A DNA stretch of 64,000 nt from Desmodesmus armatus (Eukaryota > Chlorophyta > Chlorophyceae > Sphaeropleales > Scenedesmaceae), in assembly GCA_007449985.2 (NCBI GenBank), contig VIIQ02000228.1, forward strand, positions 1 through 64,000, given 5' to 3'. Of the stretch, positions 34,401 to 45,434 are shown one piece after another (the stretch's first letter is position 1; every line of letters begins with the position of its first letter). The notes beneath the pieces were generated by a model. That model did not search any database. It was given only the letters and a program-made list of their open reading frames with translations, and was not told the DNA's origin. The position numbers and the translations under genes were made by a program.

Positions 34401-35508
34401 AAAATACCTGGCATGGACATGGTGTAACACGTGTATCATCTTGGGTTTGCTGCTGTTACACAGAGTGAGGGGCAGTGTGTGGGAAGGGGGGTACGTGTAA
34501 CATACTGTTCCCGGGGGGGGGGGGGGACTGGTGATGTTAGTAGCGCATGTCAAGGGGACGCTGGAAGTAAATAACATAAACAAATGCTAAGTCTCAACGT
34601 GTGCTGTGTATGCCGTTTGTTTCCCCTGCTGCCCTTTCGTCTTCCCCATCATCTGGCTGTGGGTTCCCGGTTGGTGCTCCAATACTACTTCCCCAAGTGA
34701 TGTCCGCCACAGGCTCCAGCAAGGAAGGAACAGGCAAGTGACAGCAGGTCATCCTTTCATCATAGCAATAGCTTTTTGGACAGGGAGTATGGTGTTCTAA
34801 CATCGTCACCATAACTTGACATCACTTGTTATGAGGCTTTCAGGTGCTTGACAAAAAAACAAAAACGTGTGGGTGGAGGCATAGGTATTTGGTATGACTT
34901 GCGACATAGCAAGGTGTCCCCGGGTTGTTACCAAAACGCCTCAATTCACTAGATTGTCACTGTACCTGGGAACAAGTCTTGTATGACATCTCCAAGTCCG
35001 CGGCCTGCTGGCTCATGCATGGGTAATTTGCTTCGCTCTCCATGCTGAAGAGAACCTGTGGTAGCTGTCTAAAACGTTCTGGCACGTCTGCTTTGCTCCA
35101 GCACTTATGTCCGACGTACACATCAGCATGCTGGGCAAGGGACTCTGCTGTGGCATTCCCGGTTATGTGTGCAGCTGAAAGATAGTAGCATCCCACAGAA
35201 CGGCCGTGCATGCTGCAGTCTGGAACAGCCCAATGCTTGCCATACATTGCGTCCCACCACGATGGGTGAAAGATGACGACCGCTGGTAGCCCTGAGTGGT
35301 TTGTGACACCTGGGTGGGTATCCACCGGCATCTGTTGGACCCCTAGGTCTGTTGGCTCCCATGAAGGGTGCCATAGATGCAATTTGGACTGCTTGTACAG
35401 CACAATAGGGATACTGAGTGAGCATATGAAAATGACGGACACGGCGTAAGCGACGGACGCTGTTGCTCTCATAGCGGTGTTGCTCTGAAGCGGTACATGG
35501 ACAGACAT
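28272..35508 (-). CDS. GT10-family fucosyltransferase (alpha-1,3-fucosyltransferase-like), four exons
   Basis: This is a spliced gene model: exons 35508-34966, 29345-29016, 28823-28568 and 28408-28272, all with GT...AG introns and one continuous frame. Counting from the ATG at 35472 the protein is 409 residues; an in-frame ATG at 35508 would add 12. Seen: a short N-terminus and a hydrophobic signal anchor (about residues 5-25), as in type II Golgi enzymes; NHS and NAT sequons; SMESEANYP before the exon 1 junction; then the GT10 core AMENSVSQDYVTEK (280-293) followed by GCVPIYWGA (301-309); and a C-terminal CDLC (380-383). GT10 enzymes transfer fucose from GDP-fucose to GlcNAc of glycans in the Golgi lumen, and about 400 residues is normal for the family. 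The exact acceptor cannot be read from sequence. The 5.6-kb first intron is unusual. The joined exons restore the expected family order without a gap, which supports the model. Confidence 0.85.
28568..28823 (-). CDS. Fucosyltransferase exon 3 (GT10 core motif)
   Basis: The acceptor is TGCCTGCAG and the donor the strong GTGAGT (phase 1). It carries ENSVSQDYVTEK and GCVPIYWGA, the signature of the family, followed by IPHKSALINY and a WKGW near its end. The intron before it, 28824-29015, is 192 bp. Confidence 0.9.
29016..29345 (-). CDS. Fucosyltransferase exon 2
   Basis: This is a 110-codon exon in phase 0 at both ends. The acceptor is ...CATTGCAG before GTGTGGACC, and the donor is GTGGGT after TTCTGCGTG. 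It encodes VWTPYLPTF, then IIYANSNCAANNGR and HSYGRC, the order expected ahead of the GT10 donor-binding motif. Confidence 0.85.
31240..31610. repeat. C-rich repeat with TTTAGGCT motifs (copy 1)
   Basis: Several C-runs are each followed by TCTCTGTTTAGGCT-, GTATTAGGCT- or CCGATTTAGGCT-like text, and the block closes with CGGGGTCGTAGGTTTGTGGT. The same series is seen at 36890-37155, and its tail also at about 60440-60480. Confidence 0.75.
33030..33760. repeat. Dispersed repeat, about 0.7 kb (copy 1)
   Basis: It runs parallel to 39390-39975. Shared landmarks in order are: an accession of C-runs followed by CCCGTAAA, a TGAACA(T/G)TGAT(C) box, AATG/GTGCTCAACAGCA-like text, ATGTAAGCTTTGA(C/A)ATGAGC, a second C-run with CCAAACCC- or TAAACCC-like text, and GGTGCTGTCCAGC before a third C-run. 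It is highly diverged, with no coding capacity; probably an old non-autonomous transposon family. Confidence 0.6.
34966..35508 (-). CDS. Fucosyltransferase exon 1
   Basis: It encodes the cytosolic tail, the signal anchor and the N-terminal luminal half. It ends in phase 0 at CAG before the donor GTACAG (34965-34960). Of the two in-frame ATGs, 35472 leaves only a few residues before the membrane segment, and 35508 a slightly longer tail. I cannot decide between them. Confidence 0.8.
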
Positions 35509-36889
35509 ATGCACATATCAAGATAGATTGAAGATACAAGACAAAATGTTGCTTTCAGGCGTTTACTCGGAACCACCGGGATGACCGTTGGTGCAAACCA
35601 CGAACCATAGGCTAAATGATGAACAACAAGCACGTCTTCGCCGAGCAGGCCTGCCAATCACGGTTCGTTAATGATAGATTGTCTCACGGTAGCGTGAGTG
35701 TGTCCTGAAGTGTGTGCAGTGTGGAGTGTGCACCCCTATTTGCCCAGGCCAACGCAGCATCCTGCATGAACTTTGAAAGGCAGGCAGGGGGTATAAATAG
35801 CAAGTACTATATAAAAAAGGTCACCTGCTGGGGGCGTGTGCAGGCCTTAGATCACCCATCCTGGCCGCCTGGTGACGAGTGCCACAGCTGGCCATATGGT
35901 GGTACATTCTAGGCCTGCTCAATGCTGTGTCAAGACCTCTCCCTAACAAAAACGCATCTGCAACACCAGTCTTGATCCAAACCACGTTTGCGCACTCCTC
36001 CTGGGTGCTGTAGCCCCTCAGAACAGACCATTGGCAGTGTGCAAGCCCCCCCCCCCCCCCACACACACACACACAACTGCCTTCTGGGACCTGGGTTGGG
36101 CCGTGCCCATGTGTCTTACGTCTAGCACAGGTGTTGGTCCGCCACGCTGAAAGTTGGAGGTTAAAGATGACATATAAAACGTTAGTTTTGCACCTTCAAA
36201 GGCCGGATCGAGTTGCGACTTTTGCAACAGGGTGGGCATATGTCTGATGGTGACTGAGTTTTTGCTTCTGGCGGTGACCAGGGTGCTCGGTCCGACTACC
36301 TGAGCACGCAGGATAGTTCAACCTAACATGAACGTTGATTGAAAAGCATAGAAGGCCGCCGCGTAGTTGCGACTTTGGGAGAGGACCTGATCATGATCAT
36401 GGCTTCAGCTGGCAGCTGCTGCATCTGCACGCCCCTGCATGTCACCAAAAATCCTCAGTATATTATTGTATGTCATGTGCGCGTCAGCAGCGCTGCTGGT
36501 GCCCGGCTGCTTGCCCACTGAACACACCCAGCTGGCAGGACACAGTCAGCACAGGGCTGATGGAGGGTTCACATGATGAAGCGATGGAAGCCGTGCAACC
36601 TCAAGATATGTCTCAACAGTCAAAAACACTTAAATTGACGTAAAAACACATCGGCACTGATTGTCAATTTTTTTGCCTTGGACAGGGTTGGACCTGGGGG
36701 GGGGGGGGGGGGCAAGCTCAGAACAGACCATTGGCAGTGTGCAAGCTCATGGCAAGGTTTGTGCAGAGATTGCTGACACATTTTGACCGCAAGTGTGTGC
36801 CGCAAACTTGTTCCACACATCAACCATGGATGCAAGAACGTGATCTCAACATACTTCCCGCGCTTTGCGACAAATCCTAAGGGGTCCAC

Positions 36890-37155
36890 CGCAAACCTGA
36901 GAAGGGGGGGGGTACGCAAAAAAAAACGTTTTATCACTCCCCCCCTCTCCGTTTTAGGCTCTTCGAGCCAACCCCCCCCCCCCCCCCCCGGCAGCTTTTA
37001 GGCTCGTCATTGGTACTGCTGCCTCCCTTGCTGACGATTCGACCCCCCCCCTTCCGATTAGGCTGTTTTTGCAATCGAACCCTCCCCCCCTCTCCGATTT
37101 AGGCTTGGCGCCCCCCCCCCCCCCCCGGGGTCTGAGGTTTGCGGTGGACCCCTAA
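36890..37155. repeat. C-rich repeat with TTTAGGCT motifs (copy 2)
   Basis: It repeats the series at 31240-31610: GGCTGTTTTTGCAATCGAAC and CTCTCCGATTTAGGCTTGGC are identical in both. C-run lengths differ, and the block ends with a GGGGTCTGAGGTTTGCGGT tail. Confidence 0.8.
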
Positions 37156-39352
37156 GATAGCGGCCAAGTTGGGAGATCACCATCTACTGCTTCACCTCAC
37201 AAACGTGGGGCTGGGCCATTCTATAAGGCGACCCCCTGGTGGGGACGCGCCAGGTGCAGGCCACAGGCACCCTGCAGTTTTGTATGGGTAAATCAGGACA
37301 CACAAAGGTGCTTGCAGAGGCCTGTGGCCAGTTGGGCGCCCCTGGTGGGAGGACAGGCAGCAGTAGACCCTTCCAGGGGCTTTTCCTCGCAAACGGCGCA
37401 ATAAAACCCCCTGTCCTCCCCCCTTAAAACAGTTTGTTTTGAAATAAGCTATAACCTCAGCGAACGTCGGCGGCATCAGAGGGCGCCTGTGGATGTAAAC
37501 AAAGTGATAACGGTGCATGTGTGAGGGTCAGCAAAGGACAAAGGGTCTGCTGCTGCTGTCGAAGAGGCCACGAGCAGGGGAGGCCCTGAAGACGTCGCTA
37601 AGCACGCATGTTGTGACTATGTTTGGTTATTGTGGTGTGGAGCACGGAAGGACACACTGCTGCTGTTCTGTGAGGGAACCTCGAGGAGTACAGTAGTGAA
37701 GGGATGTGCAGAGGGAGTCTGAGTTGGTAGCGGGGATGGTCCTGTGGTAGTGTGGGTTGTTGGCACAGACGTGCATGGGAGTGAGAGTGGCAGGTGGGAG
37801 CAGGGGGACAGGGAAGGGCCGTGCGCGCCGTGCAGGGAGGATGGATGACGGGACTGGGAGGGGCCGGGGGGAGGAGCAGCTAACACATGGACAGGCAGAT
37901 GTTGACAGCAGGGTTGGTCAGGCGGGCTCAACTTGACTGCACACACATACTTCAACCTAGGGGCCGTGGCATGATGCCACGGGTGTCAATCTGGTTTATA
38001 ATGAATTAGATCCCATTCAACGTAGTCCCATAGTGTAGTTTCTAACTTACAGCCGTTGCCGCTGCCTCTACTGGCCAAACGGCGGTTTGCGTCAATTTGT
38101 GGGGTGCGTCAATCCAGGGAACCCCACCTTGTAGGTGATGTAGCTCTGCAGGCCCCTTGGCCCAGAGCCATCAAATGATCTCCTGGACTGATGAGTACCA
38201 TCAAGTCTGCTGACAGAGTAGCATATTTAATTGAAGTGACTTGCTTGTATGGACCGACCGTCATCTTGGTCGGTTATAGGACTTATCATGATGGTGTGGA
38301 CGGAAGCAGAGTTTTAGTGGCCTTGAACAGCAGCAACTGTAGAGTGCACCATGTGGTGGCCTGAGATGATGCACAGGATTGTGAGCTCAGGCCCGAACCC
38401 AACAGCTGCCCTTACTTTGTTTACTCAGGATTGCTGGATTGGCGGATTACTAAAAGCTACCTTATCAAGTGCTGTGCCTGGGCAAACTCATTGCCAGTCA
38501 GAATGCTGCCCCCACAATGAATACACCCTAGCTCATTATGCTGAGCAAATGCCAGTTCTCAGGCGCGGAAGACGGTGAAAATGCACAGTACTGGAAAAAG
38601 TGTGGGAAGCCGGCCAAGATTATGCTTTTGATGCCAACGTTGCCGCGATTTCGAAATGACTTGCCCCCGTGCACCAAGCCATGCACCTGCGGTGAATCAG
38701 TCAACAAATTTCGTGACAGTTTGAGTGCTTACTCATCCAGCAGTGCTGTCAGTGATTAGTGTGACCACCAGTGTTGTACCCCTCCATGCAGTTTTCAACT
38801 GTCTGCACATTCCGTCTTTCGCCTCTAATACTGACTCTGTGGTGTGCTTGCTGATAGTGCCCGACTGTCTGTTTGTGCAGGGCTGCTGCTGTCCACTAGG
38901 AAACTGACTGCAGCACTGCATAGCTGTTCTTGGGGGTCGCTATCCTGATCGATCATTCTTCATGTCAGTACGTGGACCTCGAGGTCTCCGCCTACAGCTG
39001 AAATGAATGAGTGTGCGGTGCTGTTGCAGGTAACAGAATGGTTATGGCTGGGTGCTAGTGGTGAAGCTTGGACACACGTGCATTTCATTCAGGTGGCGGG
39101 CCCTTTGGATGCATGTACGCAATTCCATTTGTCTCCCGAGCTGCCTTTTCATGTTCCCCATCATCTGGCTGCCTCTTCCCGGTATGATCAATCATTAATG
39201 CATGCATTTACTGTGTGGTGTGGATGTGCGAGACATCAGCGGAGCAGAAATGCCAGGCATGGGGGGCGGGGGGGAGCTGGGTGACTGAAATTGTGTCTGA
39301 ACGGCCAAATAAGCAATCTTCCATGCAGCATATATATTTGGGTATTCATGCC

Positions 39353-39383
<31 letters not shown>

Positions 39384-39389
39384 AAAATA

Positions 39390-39975
39390 AAGTTGGGCAC
39401 ACCATGTTGAAAAGTTCAAGCGGGCCCAGACACCCCCCCCCCCTACCCCGTAAAGCTTTCAGGGCCCCACGACGGCTGATATGCTTACATACGTATGTTG
39501 AGTAGCTTACACACCCTCAGAAGCGTTGTCTAAGCTCTCCTGAGGCCTGGCTTTGAACAGTGATCTCATGATAGATCAATTGTGCTTTGCATCCTGAAAG
39601 CGGCCCCACAATGCTCAACAGCATTGGGAAGACTTTCTTGAGGTTGCTTAATATGCATTGTGAGGCCACACAAAGTCTTGCAATTAATAGCATCATATAG
39701 CATCCATAGTATGTCATGTAAGCTTTGAAATGAGCAGCTTACGGGGTCAAATGGGCTGCAAACAAAAAAGTCAACAAACTCTGTGGAAAAAAGTCAAACC
39801 GGGCCTGGACACCCTCCCACCCACCCACCCCTGCCCAAACCCCCTCAGATTTATTTCAATCATGGTCAAATTTCAAGTTGATATCAAACATCACATATCC
39901 TGCAATTGACAGGCCAAAGTGCGTCATGGTGCTGTCCAGCTTACAGACTCCCCCCCCCCCCCCCTTGTTGATGCA
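39390..39975. repeat. Dispersed repeat, about 0.6-0.7 kb (copy 2)
   Basis: This is the homologue of 33030-33760, sharing the same ordered landmarks but with many substitutions. It sits between two poly-G satellite-like scraps, the left one with a G-run of about 30 at 39353-39380. Confidence 0.6.
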
Positions 39976-40825
39976 TCAAAAGCTCCTGAGAGTCACTGTG
40001 GCGCTGATATGGGCGCGTTTGGTGGCGCTGAAGTTAAGCATGAGCAGGAGGAGGGGTGGGGGTTGGAGGAGGGGGGGCAGGAAGGTAAACATGGGGAGCT
40101 GACATGCTAGGTAAGTAGGTAACTACGCCTATGGTGAACCACTGACGCAAGTTCAAGCTCAGAGGGGCGTGCCCCCACCTGACCCTTCCAGCCCGAGGGC
40201 ATGGATGGAGTGTGAAGTGTTATTCATCATGCTTTTTGCGGCTTGTTTTGTGGTCTGGCTCTGACGTAACACAGAGACGCTTTGTGCCTTGTTGGGCTAT
40301 ACTGCGGCGGGTGGTAAGCTCTGAGTGCTGCTTGCGTGGCCGTCGTCCCTTGTCGCGTTTGCCTTTCCTCCATGGGCGCGTGTTGTGGCCCGTGATGATG
40401 GCTCTGCGCTGTTTGTCCATTTTTGCGTAGCACCGTAGTCTCGCAGATAAGGGATTCGCGTACAGGGCCCCGTTGCGCAGCGGAAAGACACAAATGATTA
40501 TCGATTGACCCAAAAACAATATTTTTGATATCCTTTGGTGCTGGCGTGACTGTCATCACGTGGCTTGAATCTGCCAGAACCACCAAGTGCCCAGCACTGG
40601 AGAAGTCATGGCACAGGCCAACACCAACCTGCAGCAGCGTGTCTATACACTAACAGGTGTCCATAAGAATAGTTTTGCATCAATCAGTGCGCCGTCAGTG
40701 CCTTGTAGATGCTCAGCTCACACAGAATGCAGCAAGGCCACTGGGACAGCCAGAGTATGACAGCTCCAGGCCTGCCTGCTGCCCATGAATTGGACATTCT
40801 GGGACCTCGCCTCCATAAGCCCTGC

Positions 40826-41333
40826 ATTCAGTTCCACCAAAGTCTTGCACATTATCACCAGACTGTATACCAAACTAACTATGGATTGTGAGTCAATGCA
40901 GGCATATGTTTGTTACGCTAAATTGCAGCGTGTGTACTTTTGCTTGGGAGAACATCATGAGTCATACACCCCCCCCCCCCTTTGCCCCGCCCCCCCATAA
41001 GCCTAACATCCAGTTCCACCAAAGTCGCACACACCATCACCACACTGTATGCCAAACTAACTATGGCTTGTGGGTGAATACAGGCATATGTTTGTTTATG
41101 CTAGATTGCAGCATGTGTACTTTTGCTTGGGACAACCTTATCCCCCCCCCCCCCCCTTTGCCCCGCCCCCCCATAAGCCTAACATCCAGTTCCACCAAAG
41201 TCGCACACACCATCACACACTGTATGCCAAATTAACTATAGCTTGTGGGTGAATACAGGCATATGTTTGTTTATGCTAGATTGCAGCATGTGAACTTTTG
41301 CTTGGGACAACATATGCCCCCCCCCCCCCTTCA
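40826..41333 (-). repeat. Poly-G satellite subfamily B, three monomers in inverse orientation
   Basis: TTCCACCAAAG recurs at about 40832, 41015 and 41190 (about a 180-bp period), each preceded by a C-run. Read on the minus strand this gives GTGTGGTGATGGTGTGTG-, GACTTTGGTGGAACTGAATG- and G-run landmarks that match the main satellite in order. It is a diverged branch of the same superfamily. Confidence 0.75.
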
Positions 41334-42565
41334 TAACAATTACAACGTGATCGACACGAGCCTTTGGGGTCACTTGAACGCTGTTATGTCAGCGCCCAGA
41401 AAGCCGTTTGCTTCCGTAATTTGTGCGTTAGAACGCTCCAAATCACCCCAAACTTATGATATATACAATAACGTGCCTACTGACATTGGCCTGCCATATA
41501 TGGCAAGGCCGTTTCCCATGCGCTGCGACGATGCGTCTTCCAATAACATTTTTAGCCACCTGCTTGCCGACCCAGCCTTCCACTCCAGAACAGACGGCAG
41601 AAACGAAATCCTGACCTAAAAACCTACCGATTGACAGTCGTTTGGCCCGCAACAGCGACAGCTCCGCATGTGCGACCTTCCTGCAATTGCATGGTGCGAA
41701 GCACACAGGCTGTCCACAGGCCCTCCAGCTGCCCAAACGCCTCTTTCAGAGGTACATGTAACATATCAAACAGTCTTTCATTGCTCCAGAGACGACTGGA
41801 CTCTCGCCTGACAAACGGATGACTGGACTTTCAGGTCATTGTGTCACACATCGGACGTCAACTGCTCAACGCCTGCACTGTGGAAATATGTTGCTTTGCT
41901 GGCTTGCAACATACAACCTGTTATGGCAGGCCTGCACGCTGAAGTCGTGCTTGTTTACTTTACGAGCACCCCGGGAGTGACAGCAGGCTTTTGCCGTGAC
42001 GTTTGAGTTTGTAACATACTTCTTACACGTCAAACAATTACATCTGACCTTTGGCTGGCTAGTATCGCCACAACATGCGCCAGAAGCGACCGATCTTTGT
42101 GATGGTGATCAACAGCAACAGCAATTCAGGCCATGCGGCTGCCCCTGCTGGCTTCTTGAAGGCAAATTGTTGTCATACGAATCTAGTTCCGTCACAGGAC
42201 ACCTTGCTGCTGCGTGTGTGTTGAATGCTGCTGGATGGCAAGGGTGGGTGGTGTCTATGGCCAGTGCAGCTGCACGGATGAGCAGCAAGGCCTGTAGGGC
42301 GAGCAAACAAACAGTATAGACATCATCAAACTTGAACAGCACGTGCAGCATACAGCAGCAGCCCTGCATGCTGAGCAGCAGGCCAGTGTCCCTTGCTGGT
42401 ACTGCTGTTCTGCCATAGCACACAGCACAGGCAGCAAGGAACCCTCCGGAAAAGTTTGAATAATGTTTAGTAAGTATGTTCGACCATTCCGATGAATAAG
42501 AACGTGAAACGCGCCGAGTTTCAATAGGGGCCAGTATCGATCACGTAGTAATTGTTATGCGCCTC
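41334..42565. other. Intergenic DNA, one dispersed repeat
   Basis: Apart from the repeat at 41622-41965 no gene or structured feature was recognised. CAG/CTG-rich text near 42110-42400 opens long frames on both strands without family resemblance. Confidence 0.4.
41622..41965. repeat. Dispersed repeat, about 340 bp (copy 2)
   Basis: This is the homologue of 27060-27410. Shared blocks include GCACACAGGCTGTCCACAGG and AACCTGTTATGGCAGGCCTG in the same order, with several small deletions relative to copy 1. Confidence 0.7.
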
Positions 42566-42569
42566 CAAA

Positions 42570-43275
42570 AGCCCCGCGTTCAGTTCCCCAAAGTCTTGCA
42601 CATCATCACCACACTGTATGCCAAACTAACTATGGCTTGTGGGTGAATGCAGGCATATGTTTGTTTACGCTAAAATGCTGCATGTGTATTTTTGCTTGGG
42701 ACAACATACCCCCCCCCCCCAAGCCATGCATTCAGTTCCACCAAAGTCGCGCACATCGTCACCACACTGTATACCATGCTAGCAGGGCTTGTGAGTGAAT
42801 GAACAACACATGCCCCTTCACGCGGATTTTTTACAATGAGGAATCATGCTTCGGACAACATTGGACCCCTCCCCCCTACCCCCCCCCCCATAAGCCCTGC
42901 ATTCAGTTCCACCAAAGTCGCGCACATCATCACCACACTTTATATCACGCTAGTAGTATATCGCGTGTGACTGAATGCACGCCACATGCAGTTTCACGCT
43001 TAATTGCAGGATGTGTTCTGCTGCTCAGCACCCGGGTTGTGTACTTTTGCTCGCCCCCCCCCCCTAAGCCATGCATTCAGTTCCACCAAAGTCTCGCACA
43101 TCGTCACCACACTGTATACCATGCTAGCAGGGCTTGCGGGTGAATGCACAGCACATGCGCCTTCACGCTGATTTATACAATGTGGAATCATGCTTCGGAC
43201 AACATTGTACCCCTCCCCCTTGCCCCCCCCCCCCCCTTCGCCTCCGAAAGTCCCGCATTCAGTTCCACCAAAGTC
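42570..43275 (-). repeat. Poly-G satellite subfamily B, about five monomers in inverse orientation
   Basis: CAGTTCCNCAAAGTC-type boxes at about 42583, 42735, 42906, 43081 and 43262 are each followed by a CACCACACTGTATACC-like text and a C-run. They match 40826-41333 and, on the minus strand, the main satellite. Confidence 0.8.
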
Positions 43276-43389
43276 CTGCACAGGATGGTGTTGCTGCAGC
43301 ACTGCCTGCGCATCAAAACTGTGACGCCGCTGGGGTGGTGCTGGACCAAGGGGCTTCCACAGGGGTCAGGTGTGAGGGGTTTGTGTGTT

Positions 43390-43575
43390 TGGGGGGGGGG
43401 GGGGGTACAATGTTGTCCGAAGCATGTTTCCACATCGTTAAAATCAGCGTGAAGGGGCATGCGTTGTGCATTCACTCAGAAGCCCTGCTAGCATGGTATA
43501 CAGTGTGGTGACGATGTGCGAGACTTTGGTGGAACTGAATGCATGGCTGATGGGGGGGGGGGGGGGGCTGCTGGA
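43390..43575 (+). repeat. Poly-G satellite subfamily B, + orientation, facing the preceding block
   Basis: G-run, then GTTGTCCGAAGCATGTTTCC, then TATACAGTGTGGTGACGATG and GAGACTTTGGTGGAACTGAA, then a second G-run. It mirrors 43140-43270 across a short spacer, so the two form an inverted repeat around about 43330. Confidence 0.8.
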
Positions 43576-44571
43576 TGTACTGTTGGCACAAACATCAACA
43601 CGCGATGTTCATTACAGCATAACAATGTGCGTGTTGGACAAGCAGCCACAAGCTCGTAGCATGAATTGCTGTAAGGCGTTGATGTGCAATACATGGTGGG
43701 CTTGAATGCCAGGCATAAGGTTATCAGGGGGTGTGCCATACTGGGAGCTAGCGGAGGTTGACGAAGACATTGTCTGAACGACAACCCAGCATTCTGCCAT
43801 TTGTCTGTGCTTTGTGTTGGTGATGAACTCAGCAAAATCCTCCAGTTACATGACTGCCGATGTGTTTTTTTGAGAGACTTGAGTGGTGGGCCCGGGGGGG
43901 GGGGGGGTTCGGGGGTTGAGGGCGATGGCATGTGGGCTAAAAAAGTATTGAGTGTAACCAATGTATGACAATGCGTTCAGACTACACCGTTCCAGTTGGG
44001 CAGCATCATGTTTTGGGCAGCATTTTGTGTTGTGATGCAGCCATCTCTGGGGTACATAGTCCAGTTTGGTTGGCTGGGGGCAATCTTACAAGGCCCCGCT
44101 TGCAACACTTTCAGTGCAACCCTGTCATCAAGTCACGCAACTAACACCAGCATGTATATTTGTGAGACCTAGCATGCTTGCGCCTTGATTCAGGCAACAC
44201 CTGAAAACACTGCCAACACAGGGTTTCAGCCCAGGCTGGAATTTGCCGTTTGCTGGGGTGTGAGGACATTTGGGGGGCTGGCCCTGCCTGGGAATTGATG
44301 AACTTCAATGCCACTGCTGTGACATTGTACACAGATTGTTACATACAAAGAATGTGTCTGTGTACCATTCACAGATGTGAGCAGTCAGCTGCAAGTGCCG
44401 AAGTGCTAACACATCTACCCACTGTAATAGGCTCAGGATGCAGCACCCTGCTAGGCAAAGTGTCCTGGATGTTTCTGGTCAGCCTGACACGGTGTGCTGG
44501 AGTGTGCTTCCCACTACTAACAGCCTGCCACATGCTGCAACGACTCATAACATCTACACACCTGCATGCTG
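43576..44571. other. Intergenic DNA downstream of the esterase-like gene
   Basis: No gene was recognised. TGTAA on the minus strand at 44343-44339, 229 bp after the stop of the SGNH-like gene, is a candidate poly(A) signal. A poly-G tract lies near 43893. Confidence 0.4.
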
Positions 44572-45434
44572 CTAAATGCCATGTGTCAAGGCCTCGCACA
44601 AGTGTGGACAGACCTTGACAAGGCTATCTGTGAGCTTCGGGCACTCCTTGGAAATGAACAAGAGCACATGGTCGATGGTGAGGCGCGGGTGATGCACGTG
44701 ATCCTCATAGAAGCTGCAATCCGTGATGGGCATCACGTCGAGAAGCTTCACCCGGGGGTCTCGCTGCACCAACATCTGAAGCACGATGTTGCTAACATCA
44801 ATCATGGAGTTTGTCTGGCTTGGGACACCGCAGCCTTGAAACCCGTCCTCTGGCTGGCATTGTCCGTGTCGGCAGATGTGTGTAGTTGTGCGCCAGTAGA
44901 ACCGCGTGGAGCTCGGGAGGGTGGCCACCAGCTCTGCCAGGTGCTTGCCGTGCTGCATTAGCCTGCTTGCCCAATCACTGTGATGGTGGACAATGTGATG
45001 GTGGACAATGTTGCCCAGCCCCATGTTGGCAATGACAATATCATACCCACCACTGCGCAGTGCCTCAGCCAGCTCTTCGTCATAGATGTTTTGGTTTTGC
45101 CAGCGGAACGCCATACCAAGCTCCTTGCATGACGCCCTGGATGACTCCACGCCGCCGCCACACGCTGCTTTCTGTGCAGCACGGTAGCTCGCTTCAGCTG
45201 GGCTGCGCACCCATGGGCTTGTACTGTTTGTAGACAGCAGCTGCAGGATCTGGAAGTACCAGTTTCTGCTCACGCTGGTGCCGACAATGTACATGCTCTT
45301 GCCTTGCAAGCACTGCTGTAGTTCAGGAACCAGGGCAAGGTCTGCGGGCTGGCTGGGCGACCAGAAACAGCTTCCACGAGATCGTGCCACTTCGAGCGTC
45401 TCCTGACTGTTGCACACCACAGCACCAGCATGCC
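44572..45434 (-). CDS. SGNH-like protein exon 2 (catalytic domain)
   Basis: Long open exon from acceptor TTTACCTGCAG to TAG at 44574-44572. It holds all proposed catalytic blocks. An internal near-duplication at about 44982-45008 yields the HHHIVHHH stretch next to the Asn block. Confidence 0.75.

Larger units (their letters stand above)
29346..34965 (-). other. Intron 1 of the fucosyltransferase gene (5.6 kb), filled with repeats
   Basis: It is bounded by donor GTACAG and acceptor CATTGCAG. It holds the C-rich TTTAGGCT-type cluster (31240-31610), a dispersed repeat (33030-33760), a short segment related to 27480-27700 and 39028-39185 (34595-34690), and several poly-G/poly-C tracts. The open frame at 30282-30689 shows no family resemblance and is not needed to complete the enzyme. 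Most of the rest is featureless to me. Confidence 0.65.
35509..40825. other. Intergenic DNA with scattered repeats
   Basis: No gene was recognised. Contents worth naming: a CA-rich microsatellite near 36060; a duplicated 30-bp text around CAGACCATTGGCAGTGTGCA at about 36019 and 36724; the C-rich TTTAGGCT block at 36890-37155; a dispersed repeat at 39390-39975; and partial poly-G satellite-like segments at about 39215-39385 and 39990-40090. Open frames here lack family resemblance. Confidence 0.5.
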
